Below are positions 5,631-5,725 of a DNA stretch of 5,725 nucleotides, one piece after another. The notes under the pieces were generated by a model. That model did no database searches and had not been told where the DNA came from. It saw only the letters and a program-made list of their open reading frames with translations. Source of the stretch: Kiritimatiellales bacterium (GTDB taxonomy: Bacteria > Verrucomicrobiota > Kiritimatiellia > Kiritimatiellales > Pontiellaceae); NCBI GenBank assembly GCA_015486775.1, contig WFRA01000274.1:1-5725 (forward strand), in the 5' to 3' direction. A program made the position numbers and the translations under genes. The first letter of the stretch is position 1. Every line of letters starts with the position of its first letter.

Positions 5631-5725
5631 ATGGAGACGGCAGACTATCTTGTAATCGGTGGCGGGATCATCGGGGTGAACATGGCGCGGCATCTCAAGC
5701 GCCGCCACCCGGGAGCCTCCGTCCA
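5631..5725 (+). CDS. N-terminus of an FAD-dependent oxidoreductase resembling L-2-hydroxyglutarate oxidase (LhgO), partial
   Basis: Thirty-one whole codons are visible before the window ends. They encode Asp-Tyr-Leu-Val-Ile-Gly-Gly-Gly-Ile-Ile-Gly-Val, the Gly-x-Gly-x-x-Gly dinucleotide-binding fingerprint that holds the ADP part of FAD. A helix follows with His-Leu-Lys-Arg-Arg-His-Pro-Gly-Ala-Ser-Val. The 'L-K-R-R-x-P-x-A-x-V' continuation is typical of the LhgO/L-2-hydroxyglutarate dehydrogenase branch of the DAO family, which oxidises L-2-hydroxy acids and passes electrons to the membrane quinone pool or oxygen. The wider family also holds glycine oxidase-like and glycerol-3-phosphate dehydrogenase-like enzymes, so the substrate is uncertain. 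In this setting it may act on a hydroxy-acid or amino-acid building block of the cluster product rather than on free 2-hydroxyglutarate. Confidence 0.75.
   Translation, partial: METADYLVIGGGIIGVNMARHLKRRHPGASV

Overview
The window looks like G+C-rich bacterial DNA packed with genes all on the + strand. The best guess for the source is a Kiritimatiellota/Verrucomicrobiota-type bacterium. This is inferred from the secreted SUMF1-fold protein followed by InlB-like, calcium-binding type-3 repeat and 'TWTN...FYRV' C-terminal modules, a protein style typical of that group. No rRNA or other marker gene is present to confirm it.

Layout: (1) 3-182, the last 59 codons of a gene whose end resembles the C-terminus of an NRPS-type thioesterase or alpha/beta hydrolase. 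(2) 179-1258, a membrane protein in which a LamG/concanavalin-A-like lectin domain sits between the first transmembrane helix and a VanZ-like helical bundle. (3) 1255-2301, an extended short-chain dehydrogenase (NAD-dependent epimerase/dehydratase). (4) 2298-3467, a three-part SAM-dependent C-methyltransferase of the deoxysugar type. (5) 3490-5613, a secreted 707-residue SUMF1 (formylglycine-generating-enzyme-like) protein lacking the catalytic cysteines. (6) 5631-5725, the first 31 codons of an FAD-dependent oxidoreductase resembling L-2-hydroxyglutarate oxidase (LhgO).

Genes 1-4 are joined by three successive 4-base stop/start overlaps (GTGA, ATGA, ATGA), so they are almost certainly one translationally coupled operon. 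The last two genes follow after gaps of 22 and 17 bases, each with a clear ribosome binding site and with no visible terminator, so they may belong to the same transcript. There is no gene-free stretch longer than 22 bases.

The first four genes and the last combine thioester chemistry, a surface or cell-wall membrane protein, NDP-sugar-type redox and C-methylation chemistry, and a hydroxy-acid-type oxidase. This fits a locus making a modified surface glycan, or a glycan/acyl-amino-acid conjugate, but the product cannot be read from this window. The secreted SUMF1 protein may be a surface-displayed binding protein rather than an enzyme of that pathway. The most unusual items are the LamG-in-VanZ architecture and the cysteine-less SUMF1 protein inside a biosynthetic operon.
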